Assembly (NCBI GenBank): GCA_037178975.1
Contig: JASJZH010000001.1
Span: 1 to 64,000 of the forward strand
Source: Oscheius tipulae
Taxonomy: Eukaryota > Nematoda > Chromadorea > Rhabditida > Rhabditidae
Reading direction: 5' to 3'
Length of the DNA: 64,000 nucleotides
Shown here: piece by piece, positions 11,892 to 26,581 of the stretch
Position numbering within the stretch: the stretch's first letter is position 1
How the letters are laid out: every line of letters starts with the position of its first letter
Translations under genes and position numbers: made by a program
The notes under the pieces: model-generated
Databases searched by the model: none
Seen by the model: the letters and a program-made list of their open reading frames with translations, nothing else
Told to the model about the DNA's origin: nothing

Positions 11892-12950
11892 ATGAGGGTT
11901 GCTCTTCGACTTCTTCGACCAGCGGCCAACCAGAACGTTAAAACACCCAAGCTATGGCAAGATCCCGTCCTTGGATACTTCGAAACACACGGTACGCAGT
12001 TTTTCTTCCACAACTAAAATATCAAATCTTGTAGGAAAAATGGAGTTTTTGCCCGAACACGAGTACAATCTGACGGACCAGGAGAAAAAGGCCGTCCTCT
12101 GGAGGTACAGGGTCAAGGAGATCCTGAAGAAGGAATATCTCCGCCGTGAGTTCGATCCTCACAACTTCAAATACAAGGTTTGTCTTCATTTCCCTCCATT
12201 TTATTGCAAAAAATCACGTAGGAAGGAGTCACAATGGACCCAGCAATGTTCCGCTGGTACTCAGCCGACATGACCCAGGCTGAATTCTTCCGCTTCACGC
12301 CCAGAACCGTCTTCCTATATGTCGGGACCGTCTTCGCTCTCTTCTACATCTACTCGCGGCTGATGTTCATTCCTGGGGTACGTTTTAGCCAATTTTTAAC
12401 CATTCTATTATACGCAAGCCGTCTCTATGTATCCGTAAAATTCGTGTATTGATAAAGCCCAGGTACAAATCCACTTGGCTGTCAAACGCTCAATTTTTGG
12501 TCTAGAAGAAGCAGCCCGTTGGTTCCGCATGCCTTACTTGTACTGCTATATGGATAGAAAAAGGAGGACTCTTTATCTTTTGTTACGGTCTCTGTAATCA
12601 AACAGACCTGTTCAGAACCTCTTAACTTAACTGGTCATAATTGTTGTGTTCAAAAATTTCAATTATTACTTGCATGCGGTCATGCCTTGAGTCTGAGGAG
12701 GTTTTCGATGTGTCAGCATGTAATGTTGTTGGAAAATCATGGGACGATTGGGCTCTGATTTCCCTTCTTTAGCTTTTCTCCCGTAACTTTTTGTCGGCAG
12801 ACCAGATGCTTCGAACCCTCCAAATTTCAGGATAAATCGAACGAGGCCTGCCTGGACGGCGAGATCCTCTGGTGGGACAGACAGCAGGGACGAACCCTCT
12901 TCACTTCCGGCTCTGGTCTCTTTGCTCCGACCATCGGTATCGACTTCTAA
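11892..12950 (+). CDS. NDUFB4: NADH dehydrogenase 1 beta subcomplex subunit 4 (complex I B15)
   Basis: This is an accessory, single-span subunit of the membrane arm of respiratory complex I. Exons 11892-11991, 12035-12177, 12222-12377 and 12831-12950 join in phase to 172 residues. The core LPEHEYNLTDQEKKAV, then KKEYLRREFDP and MDPAMFRWYSADM, matches NDUFB4. A hydrophobic helix follows (TVFLYVGTVFALFYIYSRL). The N-terminus MRVALRLLRPAA is basic and could act in mitochondrial import. The last exon, after a 453-base intron, supplies a tail ending in GIDF; this exon fits by phase and splice sites but not by clear homology. Confidence 0.85.
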
Positions 12951-14253
12951 GAGGGAGCGTCTCCCAATAGTTGCTGGCTCTCTAGGATCATATACTTGCG
13001 ATTTTAATTGTAGATAACAGCATAAAGTTTGTTCCAAATGTCTAGTTTCAGCTAGTTCGTTTGATTGTCATCTAAAACACAGCACACCAGGTCATTTGGC
13101 TCGTTTTTCAGCCTGTGCAGTGTTCCTATAGAGAGAGAAACAGATTTTCAACTCGTTCAGCTAATTCTTCCTCCTTTTTTCAATGAAACCTATTGTTTTT
13201 GAGTCCATAGCCAGCTCGAGGCTGTTGATTGACGTCTTATCAGAGGAAAAAACTGGCCTTGATGGTCTACGGCGAATCGGCGAAGAGAATTGTAAAAATC
13301 TGAAACAGACTGCTCAGTTTACAATGATTATGTATCGAACCGGGTGTTTTTAAGTCTCGTGTGTTCTGTATCTTTTTTTTCTCGTTAGAATTGGATCCAA
13401 GCGTTGAAAAAGCCAGAAAGACCAAATAACAAGTGATAAGATTTGAGGAAGCAAAAACAGTTCGAATTCCCGGAAAATTTGAAACTGTACTGTAGCCGGT
13501 GCTGCAAGCCGTCTTCATGAAAGACTGCGAAAACCCTGCAGTTTCTTCTCTTCGCTCTCTCTTTTCTGTCAGTTGTTTCTCTCCATTTTCATGTATTTCT
13601 TTCTCAATTTGAATTCAAAAAGTAGCAAAAACGTTTTGCACATGATCGCACAAAACCAGGTGAAAAATGACGCTGTTTGAACAATGAACATGTTTTTTTC
13701 CTTTCTAGAGACATGTTTTCTATGTCAACTCGCCCTTTTTGTTGATGTTTTACCTCACTTTGATTAATTCTATCATGTTGCCATTGCCATTCTTTACTAC
13801 CTCTGTAGATGCGGGAATATTGTTTCGCTGTTTTTTTCCGCTCATTTTGGCTTTCTGCCTGCTCTAGTCCGTTCTATGACATTACCGTGCCGCTTTTTCT
13901 CTCGCTCCTCTGTCAAAATGCCTTGAAACGCTGGCCTAAAGGACTGGGAGGTGTAGGTCCCTCCGCGAATGCTTGCTGCCTCAAAAAATGAAATGCTTTC
14001 GAATTTCCACAGGGGTTGGCTCGTGTTTCTTCGCTGTTTCCTTTCTTTTCCCTTAGTAATTTTACCGACAAATTGATAGAAAATTGATTGCTCTCCGTAA
14101 CAGGAGGCGGAAACTTGATTATTTTTCAAATATCGTTGAACAGTTCCACTTCTTATCCATCTGATTCTCGTCGTTTTTGCTGCCTTTCACTAGTGTTCTT
14201 ACCTTATACTTTCGTGCTTACAGGCTCGAACGACGAGGAAGAAGCCGGCCAAG
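12951..14253. other. Intergenic region, nothing recognised
   Basis: AT-rich spacer between NDUFB4 and SNRPB without supported exons, RNA genes or clear repeats. An acceptor TGCTTACAG ending at 14223 lies 30 bases before the SNRPB start codon. Confidence 0.5.
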
Positions 14254-15356
14254 ATGACCATTAGCAAGAACAACAAGATGATGGCCCATCTTAACTACAG
14301 GATGAAGGTCATCCTGCAGGATGGAAGAACTTTCGTCGGATACTTCAAAGGTTAGTCTTTACCAAGTATTCTCGCAATAAAATTGTTTTGTAGCCTTCGA
14401 CAAGCACATGAACATCCTCCTGGCGGACTGCGAAGAATTCAGACAGATCAAGCCGAAGCCGGGAAAGAAGCAGGCTGACGGAGAGGAGAAGCGCACCCTA
14501 GGCCTCGTCCTCATCCGCGGAGAGCACATCGTCTCCATGACCGTCGATGGACCGCCGCCCAGAGTACGTTGGTCCCCCTCATTGCGTTGTAAAGTGACCC
14601 CTTTGGTCCAGCTGTCCTAACCAACTTCTTGCTCTGTAACCAATTCTTTCCAGGATGAGGAAGCCCTTCGCGTGCCCAAGGCCGGAGGAATGGCCGGTCC
14701 CGGAGTGGCCAAGCCCGCCGGACGAGGAATGCCCGTGATGCCGCCAGCTGGAATGCCGCAAGTTCCGCGTGGATTGGCCGGAGCCGTTGGTGGAGTTGGT
14801 AAGTCGCCGTTTTCTCCATTTTTAATCCGTCGTCCCTTCCAAGCACAGCTATTGGACCGCCCCAGGGCCATTTCCAAGCAGCAACATGCTGCCAGCAAAA
14901 ACTCGATTCGGGCCAGGAATATACTAGTCCTGTAGTTGGACTCGCGTTCAGGGACGACAAAGCATGGGAGCCTCTCGTGACCCGCTCTGAAGTTCTTGCC
15001 GACGAATCCCGTGCTCTGGCCTACCCGAAATAGGGATGACTTACAGGGAAACGCGAGAGGCGTTTCGTTTTTCATTTTCACTTTGCCTGTGCTCTAAAGC
15101 ATAAAGCAGCCTGCGTATTGATGACAAATGATGTAACTGCTTACGTTATTTCGATACGCAGCACTGTTTTATGGGTTGGTGCGCACTCGAAGGCGCTTCC
15201 CGAGTTTTCCCGCCCCTCTGATCCAAATGCATGCTGTAGAAATGGGTCCTATTGATTGCCGTCCTTCCATCGTATATTCTTATTGCAGGTGGCCCAGGGA
15301 TGGCCGGAATGGTCCCGCCGCCCTTCCACGGCGGAATGCCCCCTCGTCCCTTCTAA
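14254..15356 (+). CDS. SNRPB: Small nuclear ribonucleoprotein B (Sm-B)
   Basis: SmB is one of seven Sm proteins that form the ring on U1, U2, U4 and U5 snRNAs. Exons 14254-14350, 14394-14563, 14654-14798 and 15289-15356 join in phase to 159 residues. The Sm1 motif covers [24 protein letters not shown], split here into [12 protein letters not shown] and [12 protein letters not shown], and continues into [15 protein letters not shown]. Sm2 is [15 protein letters not shown]. The tail is rich in Gly, Pro and Met ([15 protein letters not shown]), as in SmB. OLA1 starts only 265 bases downstream on the same strand, close enough for an operon pair. Confidence 0.95.
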
Positions 15357-15621
15357 ACAGTTCTTCGATGCACCGATCTCTCACCTGCGTCACTTTTCTC
15401 GAAGAATTCTTTCTCCTCCTTATCTTTATCCTATCCCTTGGCTTGTCGAACGTTCCCGTATCCTTTTTTCTTCCTCAATTTGCTATGTTTTTGTATATTA
15501 CAATGAAGTATCGTAATATCTGTCCTCTTTCTGCGATATGTAATTGGTTAGGCCCAATTTTACTCCAAGTTGTTCTCGTTGTTTTGCTTATTTTCCCGCC
15601 CCAAAGGGTCCCGCATCGAGA

Positions 15622-17892
15622 ATGCCACCCAAGAAGAAGGTTGAGGAAGAGCGAATCCCCCTTCTGGGGCGCCTCGGAACCAACTTGAAGGTTCGTTTTC
15701 TGGTCTCGAACTCTCCGAAAAGGCAGTTTCTAGGTAGGAATCCTAGGTCTGCCGAATGTTGGGAAGAGTACATTCTTCAACGTACTCACCAAGTCGGAGG
15801 CCCAGGCGGAGAACTTCCCCTTCTGTACGATCGATCCCAACGAGAGCCGGGTAAGCCAGCCGCCGTTTTCTTATAAACTTGTCAAAAATTTAGGTAGCCG
15901 TCAGCGATTCTCGCTTCGACTGGCTGTGTGAGCATTATAAGCCGGCCAGCAAAGTTCCCGCCTTCCTCAACGTGACGGATATTGCCGGACTTGTGAAAGG
16001 TAAGCCTTTTTTTACTGTGAACAGCAGTCGAATGTCCAAGCCTCTGTCATTCTTGTCAAGTCCTAATTTTCTTCTTTTCAAGGCGCCTCGGAAGGTCAGG
16101 GACTTGGAAACGCGTTCCTTTCTCACGTCTCCGCCTGTGACGCGCTCTTCCATCTCTGCAGGGCCTTCGATGACGACGACGTCACTCACGTTGAAGGTTA
16201 GCACCATCTTTATAAAGTATACAGCTCCTGGTTCAGGAGACGTCAATCCTATCCGCGATCTCGAGATTATCAGCGACGAACTCTTCGCCAAGGACCTCCA
16301 GTTCATCGACGGACCGCTGAAGAAGGCCGAGACGCTGTTCGTGAGGGCGAATGACAAGACGAAGAAGATCGAATTCGACTGCCTGACCCGTGTCAAGGGA
16401 CTTCTTGAGGCCAAGAAACCGATCCGGCTGGAGCAGTGGAACGAGAAGGAGATCGAGGTTCTGAACAAGAACCTCTTCCTCACGGCCAAGCCGATCGTCT
16501 ACTTGGTCAACCTGTCGGAGAACGACTACGTGCGAAAGGTCGGTTTTTTTTAGAGACGTCATGCTGGAAATGGTATTGTTCGACCAAGCAAACTGGCTTC
16601 CAACAAGCTGTCATATGACTCAGAAGCTCCCAAAACGCTTAGAATCTAAGATTACTCCATTTTCCAGTCTGTTCGTTTATTACCGCTCCAGGGAGAAGTC
16701 CTTGATGTTTCCGAGTTCTCGGAGCTTTCGAAAATCATTTGTACTTGAAATGCTACTTTCACTAGAGTCCCATTTAATTGTGCTGACCTTACAGCAAAGT
16801 AACGCCAGTTTGCTTGCTTTGACTTTTTGGTAGACTGCTGTCGCGAAGAGACGAGTATCCTACCAATTTTCTTTTTGCAGAAGAATAAATGGCTACCCAA
16901 GATCAAGGCCTACATCGACGAGAAGGATCCGGGTGCTGTGCTCATCCCCTTCTCCGGAGTCTTCGAGAACAAGCTTATCGACATGCCGGAAGACGAGCGG
17001 GCTGCTTACTGCAAGGAGAAGGGCGTCACCTCCAACTTGGACAAGGTATACTCTTCTTTTTTGGCACTGCCAATACTAGAATTCAGATCGTGCATACCGG
17101 CTACAAGGCCCTCCAGCTCGAGTACTTCTTCACGGCCGGCAAGGATGAGGTCAAAGCCTGGACAATTCAAAAGGGAGCCGTTGCTCCAAAAGCCGCCGGC
17201 AGAATCCACACCGACTTCGAGAAGGGGTTCATCATGGCCGAAATCATGAAGGTTGCCGACTTGATGGAGTTGGGAGACGAGGCCAAGGTATCTTTTGCTT
17301 CTTTCTGGCAGTGTCACTTGTTGATCATCACCCATTCGCCCAGTCTTACTGTCTATTCCTGGTCTAAAACCACTCAATATAGCTCGTGGACGGAGCCTGT
17401 CAAAGAATTTGGTCATTTGTCTTGTGAGGAATACTCCCAGTTTTTTCAAATTTTAAACCTGCTTCATCTCCATGCGTGTTCAGCTTGGCTTATCATATCG
17501 TTAACACAACATGTCAGCTTGCTGATATTCAGATTTTTACCGTGATTGTGAACAGTCCTTCCTTCTTATCGTGTCCCATTTGATGAAAGTGTGCCGCCCC
17601 CATTAGAGAGGCGTTGGCGCCCATTGCCCGATCAATGGGCGTGTCACCGGTCCCCGCCCTGTCGATCGCTGTGTTTGATGTACTTTTTGTCGTTGAATCG
17701 ATGTTCAAAAGACGGGCCTAAAAATTGGAAATTGATAACATCGGGCTAACCAGTAATTTCAACCGTATTTTGCAGGTCAAAGCCGGAGGGAAATACCGTC
17801 AGCAGGGCAAAACTTACGTCGTCGAAGACGGAGACATCATTCTCTTCAAGTTCAACGCCGGAGCCGGTCTGACTGCTGGCAAGAAGAAGTAA
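15622..17892 (+). CDS. OLA1: Obg-like ATPase 1
   Basis: OLA1 is a cytosolic YchF-family P-loop enzyme that prefers ATP and acts in translation and stress control. Eight exons (15622-15690, 15734-15850, 15894-15999, 16083-16196, 16237-16538, 16881-17045, 17087-17287, 17776-17892) give 396 residues, exactly the human length. The P-loop is GLPNVGKST, switch region [13 protein letters not shown], and the base-recognition segment has the YchF-type NLSE in place of NKxD. A coiled-coil insertion follows ([13 protein letters not shown]). The C-terminal TGS domain ends in [14 protein letters not shown] and a KKK tail. The last intron (488 bases) contains a perfect 8-bp hairpin, GCCCATTG/CAATGGGC, near 17620. 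Confidence 0.97.
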
Positions 17893-19310
17893 CGTTTGTC
17901 TACATTTGGGTATATAGTAGTCACTCTTTCCTTCTGACCACCCCAAATTGTTTTGTTATTACATATTTCTGTCGCCTTCAGCCCCCCCAACCAGTTTCCT
18001 TTTGGCCTTGTTCATGTTTTCAGTGAGAGAGATAAAGCTGATTGTTAATTTGATGCCCTGTGAAGTTTTTAAGATTATAGCCGAATTCCCCACCAAAAAA
18101 AGCTCCTGTGAGAGGGTTGGCTGTCTCTTTTCGTCCCCCACCACGAGACACGGGAGACCAGCCCCTTTCCTTCTCAAAAGCCCACAGAGACTGGGGGAGT
18201 GTCCGTGCTGAACGGCGGAGAGAGCAGAGAAGACATATTAGGGAGAGATAGTGCGTTTAGGACAGAGACGCATGGAGAGAATGCACCTACCAGGAGAGGG
18301 GCAGAGAGCCAGAGACTCTCTGGACCGGGGGAGGAGCTGCGTCGTGCGGGCGGCGCCGACAGTCGCCCCACCCCTCTCCTCTCCCTCTAGCTCCCGCCCA
18401 TGAAAGCTCAGCTCCTCCCACACATATTTTATCATTTTTTAAGTCGAAATAGCTCTAAATTTTGCGTTTGAACGGTAGACTATTCATGAATCGGGGAGGT
18501 CCGTTTTGCTGGATGAAAACGACAGGATTTCATGCATTCATAGTTCAAAGTTCCAATTTTTCGAAACTGGAACAGGCTTGTAGCTACAAAAAACAATTTT
18601 TACTACGAAAAAATCTCTATTTACATCTTCCCTGAGCTTTTTTGATGCTAATAAGCAGCAATTTAGAGCCAGAAGCTATTAGAAGAGCATAAAAATTGAT
18701 AGAACTGAAAAAAGAGGTTCTCTTCATTTTTTTTGTCGTTATAAAAGGCCCTGAGATGCGACATGATCTGATTTAGAACCCTTGTGGGCTTGTTTGTTGT
18801 TTTTCGACGGCTAAAAACCACGCGAGACGTTCTCAATCGATTGATGACCAGGTCAATAACAGGGGGTAAATCACTACGAGAGAGTGGAAACTAGAGTTTT
18901 TCCAATGATAAGAGACAAAGAACAAAAGACTTCAAGTCAGGGAATCGAACCCCGTATTCCCGGGACATCGTTCCCGCACTTGGTACTGCGCTATTGAGGT
19001 AAATCGGCGCCGAAATTTGCGTGTCCCATAGCCAATACTGTAGGGCGGGACCCTCGAGGATTAGTTGGTTGTGTCTATACGATGGAAGAAGACTGTTGAA
19101 ATGTTCTAAGTTCGCAGTAGAAGTAATCCTAGATTCAGCATGTGTAAATCAATAATTGACCGCTTTTTGACAAGGTTTGCTTTGAAAAAAGAGCAGTCTT
19201 CTTCAGCAGGGTTACAGAAAATGACAGTCTACTATCTTCCCCATGATCCTAAGTTGGTTTTTCTTCTCTTCGCCAGCTTCAAAGAGCCAACTTAGACTGG
19301 ATTTTACAGA
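17893..19310. other. Intergenic region with a tRNA-like element
   Basis: After the OLA1 3' end there is a GA/CT-rich stretch (18180-18430), AT-rich DNA and one tRNA-like element (18933-19003). No exon was supported. A TTTTACAG acceptor ends at 19309, one base before the next gene's ATG. Confidence 0.5.
18933..19003 (-). repeat. tRNA-derived SINE-like element, copy a
   Basis: On the minus strand TAGCGCAGTACCAAG resembles a pol III A box and GGTTCGATTCCC is a perfect B box, spaced as in a tRNA. Arms do not pair well enough for a working tRNA gene. Confidence 0.6.
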
Positions 19311-21640
<2,330 letters not shown>

Positions 21641-21753
21641 GTCCCTCTCCTCCCCCACACTCACTAACTGGTCACTTTTGGTCTTCCCAATGGGTATTCT
21701 TCAACACTTTTCCGTCTTCTCTTCTGCTTGGATCACAGTCTCTGAGCATATTC

Positions 21754-21801
<48 letters not shown>

Positions 21802-22062
21802 TTCCATTACAAACAAAAAAGGTGCTTCTCGTCAAGTTCCCTACACTTACACGTTGTGTCCCCACCTCGTTGCCAAGTTGTACCTAACAAGCTCCATATC
21901 AGTTTTTGCATTCATGTATAGTCCATTGTCCCCGTTTCATCTGTCACTTGTGGTATGGCAGAGCGCAGTTTTATGAAGAGTCAACTGTCAGACACAGAGA
22001 CACGTTCCAACTTAGGTTTATTAAAACAGAACTGTAAGTCTTCTTGTGGCAGCTTCTTGACT
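21641..22062. other. Convergent 3' region with a (CT)n tract
   Basis: This separates the SP-family gene (plus) from the kinase (minus). It holds a pure CT dinucleotide run at 21754-21798 and otherwise looks like 3' untranslated sequence. Confidence 0.6.
21754..21798 (+). repeat. (CT)n microsatellite
   Basis: About 22 uninterrupted CT units in the probable 3' untranslated region of the SP-family gene. Confidence 0.95.
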
Positions 22063-25000
22063 CTACTCGACTTCCATCTTCACCTGTACCGTCTTCTGGT
22101 CTTCTGCAGGCGGCAAACGGATGTTCTCGTAGACAAAGTTGCCCTCAGCGAAGATCCAGTTCGGCTCATTGCTCATCCATTCGCTCCATAGGCATTCCTG
22201 ATAACCGGCGCGGAGCATCTCATCCTGAAAAGTACAATGCATTGATTGTCTATTGAATCTGATAGTTCGACAGAGTTGTGGTGAGCTAAAGTTTATGCTC
22301 CACCCTCTTCCCCAGTCAATCTATCTTCTATCAGCCGCTAACATGTTGCGATCGAAGATCTTGAACTCTCTAACTGCATGGATCCATAGTTCCTCTCAAA
22401 GTATTCTGGTATCTAAGGAAACGGCAGAGGCTGTGATTTTGTGCAGAAAATGGGAGGACAATTATGGATACAGCTGTGCCTACTTGTACGCTTAAGGATG
22501 CAGGACTAGGGTAGTCTCATCTAGTGCTCACGGGGAGAGGGATAGGGACCAAAAGACAGATTCAAAAGGACAAGAGGGAAGGATCACTAGTGATACATAA
22601 TTGGATTCGGCTAATCGCTACTGCATAATCAGGAGGCTTATAGTGATAGCTAACCATAGATAAAATAAAATGTTCCTCCTCCAGGAGTGTGATACTGTCT
22701 TGAAAGTTGTTGGTCAAACTCACAGAGGACCAGTAAGGACAGTCTTTGCATCCAGGGCCGTTAGGGGAGACCATAACTCTGCCAAGGGGCAATAGGTAAG
22801 GACAGCGAAGGTAATTTCAATGCACTTACCTCTTCCAGAAGAGAGAGGATGAGTCGTCTGCAGGAAATCGAAGGTACGTTTTCCGGGAACTCGATGCAGC
22901 GTCCAGAGCCCAGCTGTGGCCACTTGCCGACGAGCATCGTGTAGAGACAGACACCGGCCGCGTAGTAGTCGGCCGCGTAGGAATCGTAAGGCTGGAGACG
23001 ATTGAGCTGTGGACTGGAGTAGGGTCTCGTGCCGCAGAAGCTGCGCGATCTCTCACGCGGTTCGATGTGACGAGCAAAGCCGAAGTCCAGCAGTTTCACG
23101 TCACCGTTCTCGTTCAGCACAATGTTCTCCAGCTTCAGGTCCCGGTGAACAATCTTGCGCTCATGCAGATAGTTCAGGGCTTCGATGATCTGGCGAAAGT
23201 AGCGACAGCCGATCGGCAGCTCCTTGATACGCTTCTCACGAACAATCAGCTCCAGCAGATTGCCGCCCTCGTAGAACGTCTGCACGAGGACGATTTGAGT
23301 TGGAGACGGCTGGAAGACGCCGAGACAGCGAGCCTGCAATGAGAGATGAGGACTGATTAACAAGGTTGATGACCGTAACTTCTTCTCCTACTCTTCACTT
23401 CCTCCATTATCGCCTAGTTCTTTTTCTGTATTAAGGTCCTCTTTATCCTTCTTACACCCTGTACCAAGTTAGGTGGACAACCTGTTCGTGTTCCGTTGTC
23501 TTCCTATCGTCAACTGTCTCGGTTACCATAACGTGTAGTCTTGTCCTTATGTTCTCACTATCTGACATTCTCTACCGAATAAAGTTCCAAAGTTTACGTA
23601 ATCCTCTCCGTGGCAGGAGTGTTGAAAGTACGGTATACTCGAAAGTCTGCTGCAATTTGCCTACCAACTTGTAACTATAGGCGCCGATACGCAACTGTTT
23701 TGCGGAAATGGCTGCCTATGGTTACAAGTTGGTGCGCAAATTGCCGCTTTCTCGTCTTTCGGGTATACGATACTTTCGCCCACCCCTGCTCCGTGGCCAT
23801 AACTTGACAAATTAGGGGAATACCCTGTACCAGTTCTAGAGAAAAACAGTTGGAAAAATTTGTTCTCCCAGAGTAGGTCTACACCGACCATTTTACTCGA
23901 AACTTTTCTGATTCCTGTACGGTTCATCGTCTGCTAGGTGGTTTGTTCCGATACTCTTAGCTTTTAAGAAGGTACGTCATACACGGGGAACAAACCCCGA
24001 TCGTGCTGGCCGTAAGAGTGGCTGACCGACTGAAATTTGCCTGGGCTCACAGGATTACAAAGATGCCTTAGTGTTGTATCTCCAGTAGATACCATTGTGA
24101 CAGAGGCGACAATAGGTAGATGAGCAAAGAGTAACAACCTTTATTGGGACAGTTCCTAATCGAGACTGTCTCGCTATTGAAAACGAGCAATAAATCCTAC
24201 CTTTACAATTTGCAAGAGGCGTCCGTCTGCGACACAAGTGTACTCTAGGATAACGCTTGACATTATTTGTGGACTTCTCTGTCAAGTGTTATCCCAGATT
24301 AGAGTTGACAAGACGAGTTTAAAGAGACAAACAGTTCCAAAGAATACTAGGTCGCTACGCCAGGAGCGTAAGCAACTGTTATATGTACAAACACTATACA
24401 AAAGAGAACAAGGTAATTCTGCTTGGTAATTATGCTTGTTCCAACACTTGTTCCAATAGGATAGATGAACACGTGCTACTACAACTTGAATCCCTTACGA
24501 CAGAAGAACACTTCGAGGAGAACCACCATCAAGATGGAGATGGAGAGTCATTGACCAACATAGATAATTCTATGATTTGGAACAAAATAAATAAATAAAA
24601 TCAGCTCAAAACTCTTCAAAATAGCACCTTGTAGGACCTCGAGCGGGATCGAACCCAAGTCGCGCGGGTCGTACCAGCGTCTCTTACCTTATTTTATTAT
24701 ATAGTGGATTCAATGAGCCGACTTGTATACTAAAACTGAGAGAGAGAGAGAAAAAGATAACGATAAAAATAAGAGGAGAACTGACCAGATGAGGATGCGA
24801 GACCTTGATCGTGATGTCGAGCTCCCTCGGCAGAAACTTTTCGGCAATATGTCGCTCGATGGCCTTCTTGTTGATCACCTTCACAGCAATCAGGCGATTG
24901 TAGAGCATCGAGAAGGTCTTGTAGACGACGCTGCTCGCCGTGGCAGCTATCGGAACCTCCAAGAAAGGCGCCTGCAGTTTGGCTCGAAGAATCGGCAGCA

Positions 25001-25064
25001 GCTGGTCGGCCGTCTCGTGATGCAGAGCAGAGCTCGGCGCAGAAGCCGTCGAAATCGTAGACAT
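22063..25064 (-). CDS. TSSK-like serine/threonine protein kinase with a glycine-less P-loop
   Basis: Exons 25064-24786, 23333-22830 and 22224-22063 give 314 residues that form little more than a kinase domain. Motifs in order are AVK lysine (IAVKVINKK), KFLPREL in helix C with its Glu, HPHL, HRDLKLENIVL with the catalytic Asp, DFGFAR, and GTRPYSSPQL, where SPQ replaces APE. KFLPRE, HPHL and HRDLKLEN are typical of testis-specific serine kinases. The region where GxGxxG should lie reads IAATASSVVYK and has no glycine. The last exon encodes an unusual tail (EWMSNEPNWIFAEGNFVYEN) of unknown role. Intron 1 is 1,452 bases and packed with repeats. Kinase identity is certain; the TSSK assignment and activity are inferences. 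Confidence 0.85.
23612..23792. repeat. Imperfect inverted repeat (about 180 bp), MITE-like
   Basis: The arms share CAATTTGC, ACCAACTTGTAAC and TATAGGC blocks, plus GAAAGTA and GTATAC blocks nearer the ends. The loop lies near 23695. It sits in intron 1 of the TSSK-like gene. Confidence 0.7.
24198..24372 (+). repeat. Dispersed repeat family R, copy 1
   Basis: Opens with CTACCTTTACAATTTGCAAG and ends with GGTCGCTACGCCAGGAGCG followed by TAAGCAACTG. In the middle GGATAACGCTTGACA pairs with TGTCAAGTGTTATCC. Two other copies lie at 32757 and 33006. Located in intron 1 of the TSSK-like gene. Confidence 0.75.
24641..24692 (-). repeat. tRNA-derived SINE-like element, copy b
   Basis: On the minus strand GGTAAGAGACGCTGGT is followed 20 bases later by the B box GGTTCGATCCC. 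It is the only intronic copy in the same direction as its host gene, the TSSK-like kinase. Confidence 0.6.
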
Positions 25065-25267
25065 CCTTGGACTAATTATGTTCGAAGAAGCTTTTTTATT
25101 CCTCCTTTGTTACAAAAGTTTCAAATAGTTATAAATTTATCAAAAGCGCGATAGCTTACACAAACGTATATTTGGGGAAGAAGAAAAATCGTCTCGAAAA
25201 AGAGAGAAGATAGTCACAGGGATTAAAAACAAGAGGGAGAGGGAGAGAGAGAGAGAGTGGGGGAACC

Positions 25268-26581
25268 TTAGTCGCGATTGGCGATCGAGTTGAGATGCTG
25301 CTCGATTTCCTCGCCCGTCAGCTTGGTCGACTTCTTGGCATCACGATTGACGACGAGGACCTCGACGTCCTTGGCCCGAATGTCGATGCCGAGACTGTTC
25401 TGCAGCGCCTCCAGAGCCAGCTCAATTGCCTCGTTCTTGTTGTAGTCGGTCTTCTTCTTGATCTTCTTCTCCAGGAAGCTCAGAGCTGGGGTCTGAAAAT
25501 GAGGATGGTCTATAGAGGTTTTAGGTGAGAATTTCCAATATTTTAATGTCTTTCAAAGAAACTGTTAAGAGCGGCTAACTCTGCACAAAGCCAATAGAAT
25601 GAAAACTAGCTGCTGTGTACGAGGTAAACTGAAATGGTCAGACAAGCAGGCATCGTAAACCTGGCTGAAAAGTTTGCATTAGCTAGCTTTGGCCACGCAG
25701 GAAGCGCTCTGGCTCGGGACGGATTTTCAAAAGGGCACCTCCGAAAGATCTGAGGCTTACTTCGTCGATAAATAAAGACAGATAGAAGCTAAGATAGTGG
25801 AAGTTGGTGTCGAGTAAAGATAAGATTTTAAAATGGTTTTACCTGTTTGACTCCGATGGAAACAGCCTTCATTCCTCGATAGTAGCCGGCGGGGTCAAGG
25901 CGGTAAACGCAGGGACCTTCCTCGTCGTCGTAGCTGATCATTAGGAGGGCACATCCGAGACTCCGCATCTCGGCATTCTGCGTGTAGTACTGGTTCTTGT
26001 CGGCCATCCTCTTGGCCAGCATCTCGCACGGCATGTCATAGCCGTTCTTGTACTTGAACTCGGCCGCTTCCATCTGGGCGCGACGAACCTGTAATCTCGA
26101 ATAGAAGAGGTTCAAGAAATGTCGAGTTACCTGGAACTTGGCGTCGGGGACGATTCCGATGGCGCAGCAACCGATGGTCGGACTCAGCTGGTAGACGGAG
26201 GTGACTGAGTCGGCCACGATGAGACCATCCGGCACGCGCTTCTGGACTGCGATCACAGCCGTATCGACTCCTTTGACGGCGACGGCCGTTAGATTGGTAG
26301 AACTGATAGCCTTGAAGGCGTACTCGACCTGAACACGAGGGTTTCTGACTCAAAACAGACAGCATCGAAGCTTGGGAACGACAGAATTCCACCACATCCT
26401 TTGAGCATTTTGTAGCAAAGTTTTAAACAAGATTCAATCACAAAATATCTTTACAATAGAGCTCAAAGGTATCGTATGTAACCATTCAACTACGAAAAAA
26501 AGAATCTACCTGATAGACGCGTCCCTCCGGGGAGAAGATGGTGATGTGGCGATCGAAACCGGCACTGCTTCCGCGCGACAT
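25268..26581 (-). CDS. PSMA6: 20S proteasome subunit alpha-1 (PSMA6)
   Basis: A structural alpha-ring subunit of the 20S core particle. Exons 26581-26510, 26328-26131, 26088-25843 and 25492-25268 join in phase to 246 residues, the human PSMA6 length. The alpha signature [20 protein letters not shown] opens the protein and is followed by YQVEYAFKA. Later landmarks are [23 protein letters not shown] and FLEKKIKKK, all PSMA6-like. The start codon sits directly after a CCTTTCAG acceptor, as in a trans-spliced gene. It lies between the TSSK-like gene (203 bases downstream) and POLR1H (514 bases upstream) on the same strand. Confidence 0.97.

Noticed and set aside
14511..15081. Long minus-strand open frames over SNRPB
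   Set aside because: They mirror the GC-rich Gly/Pro coding sequence of SmB and show no family features.
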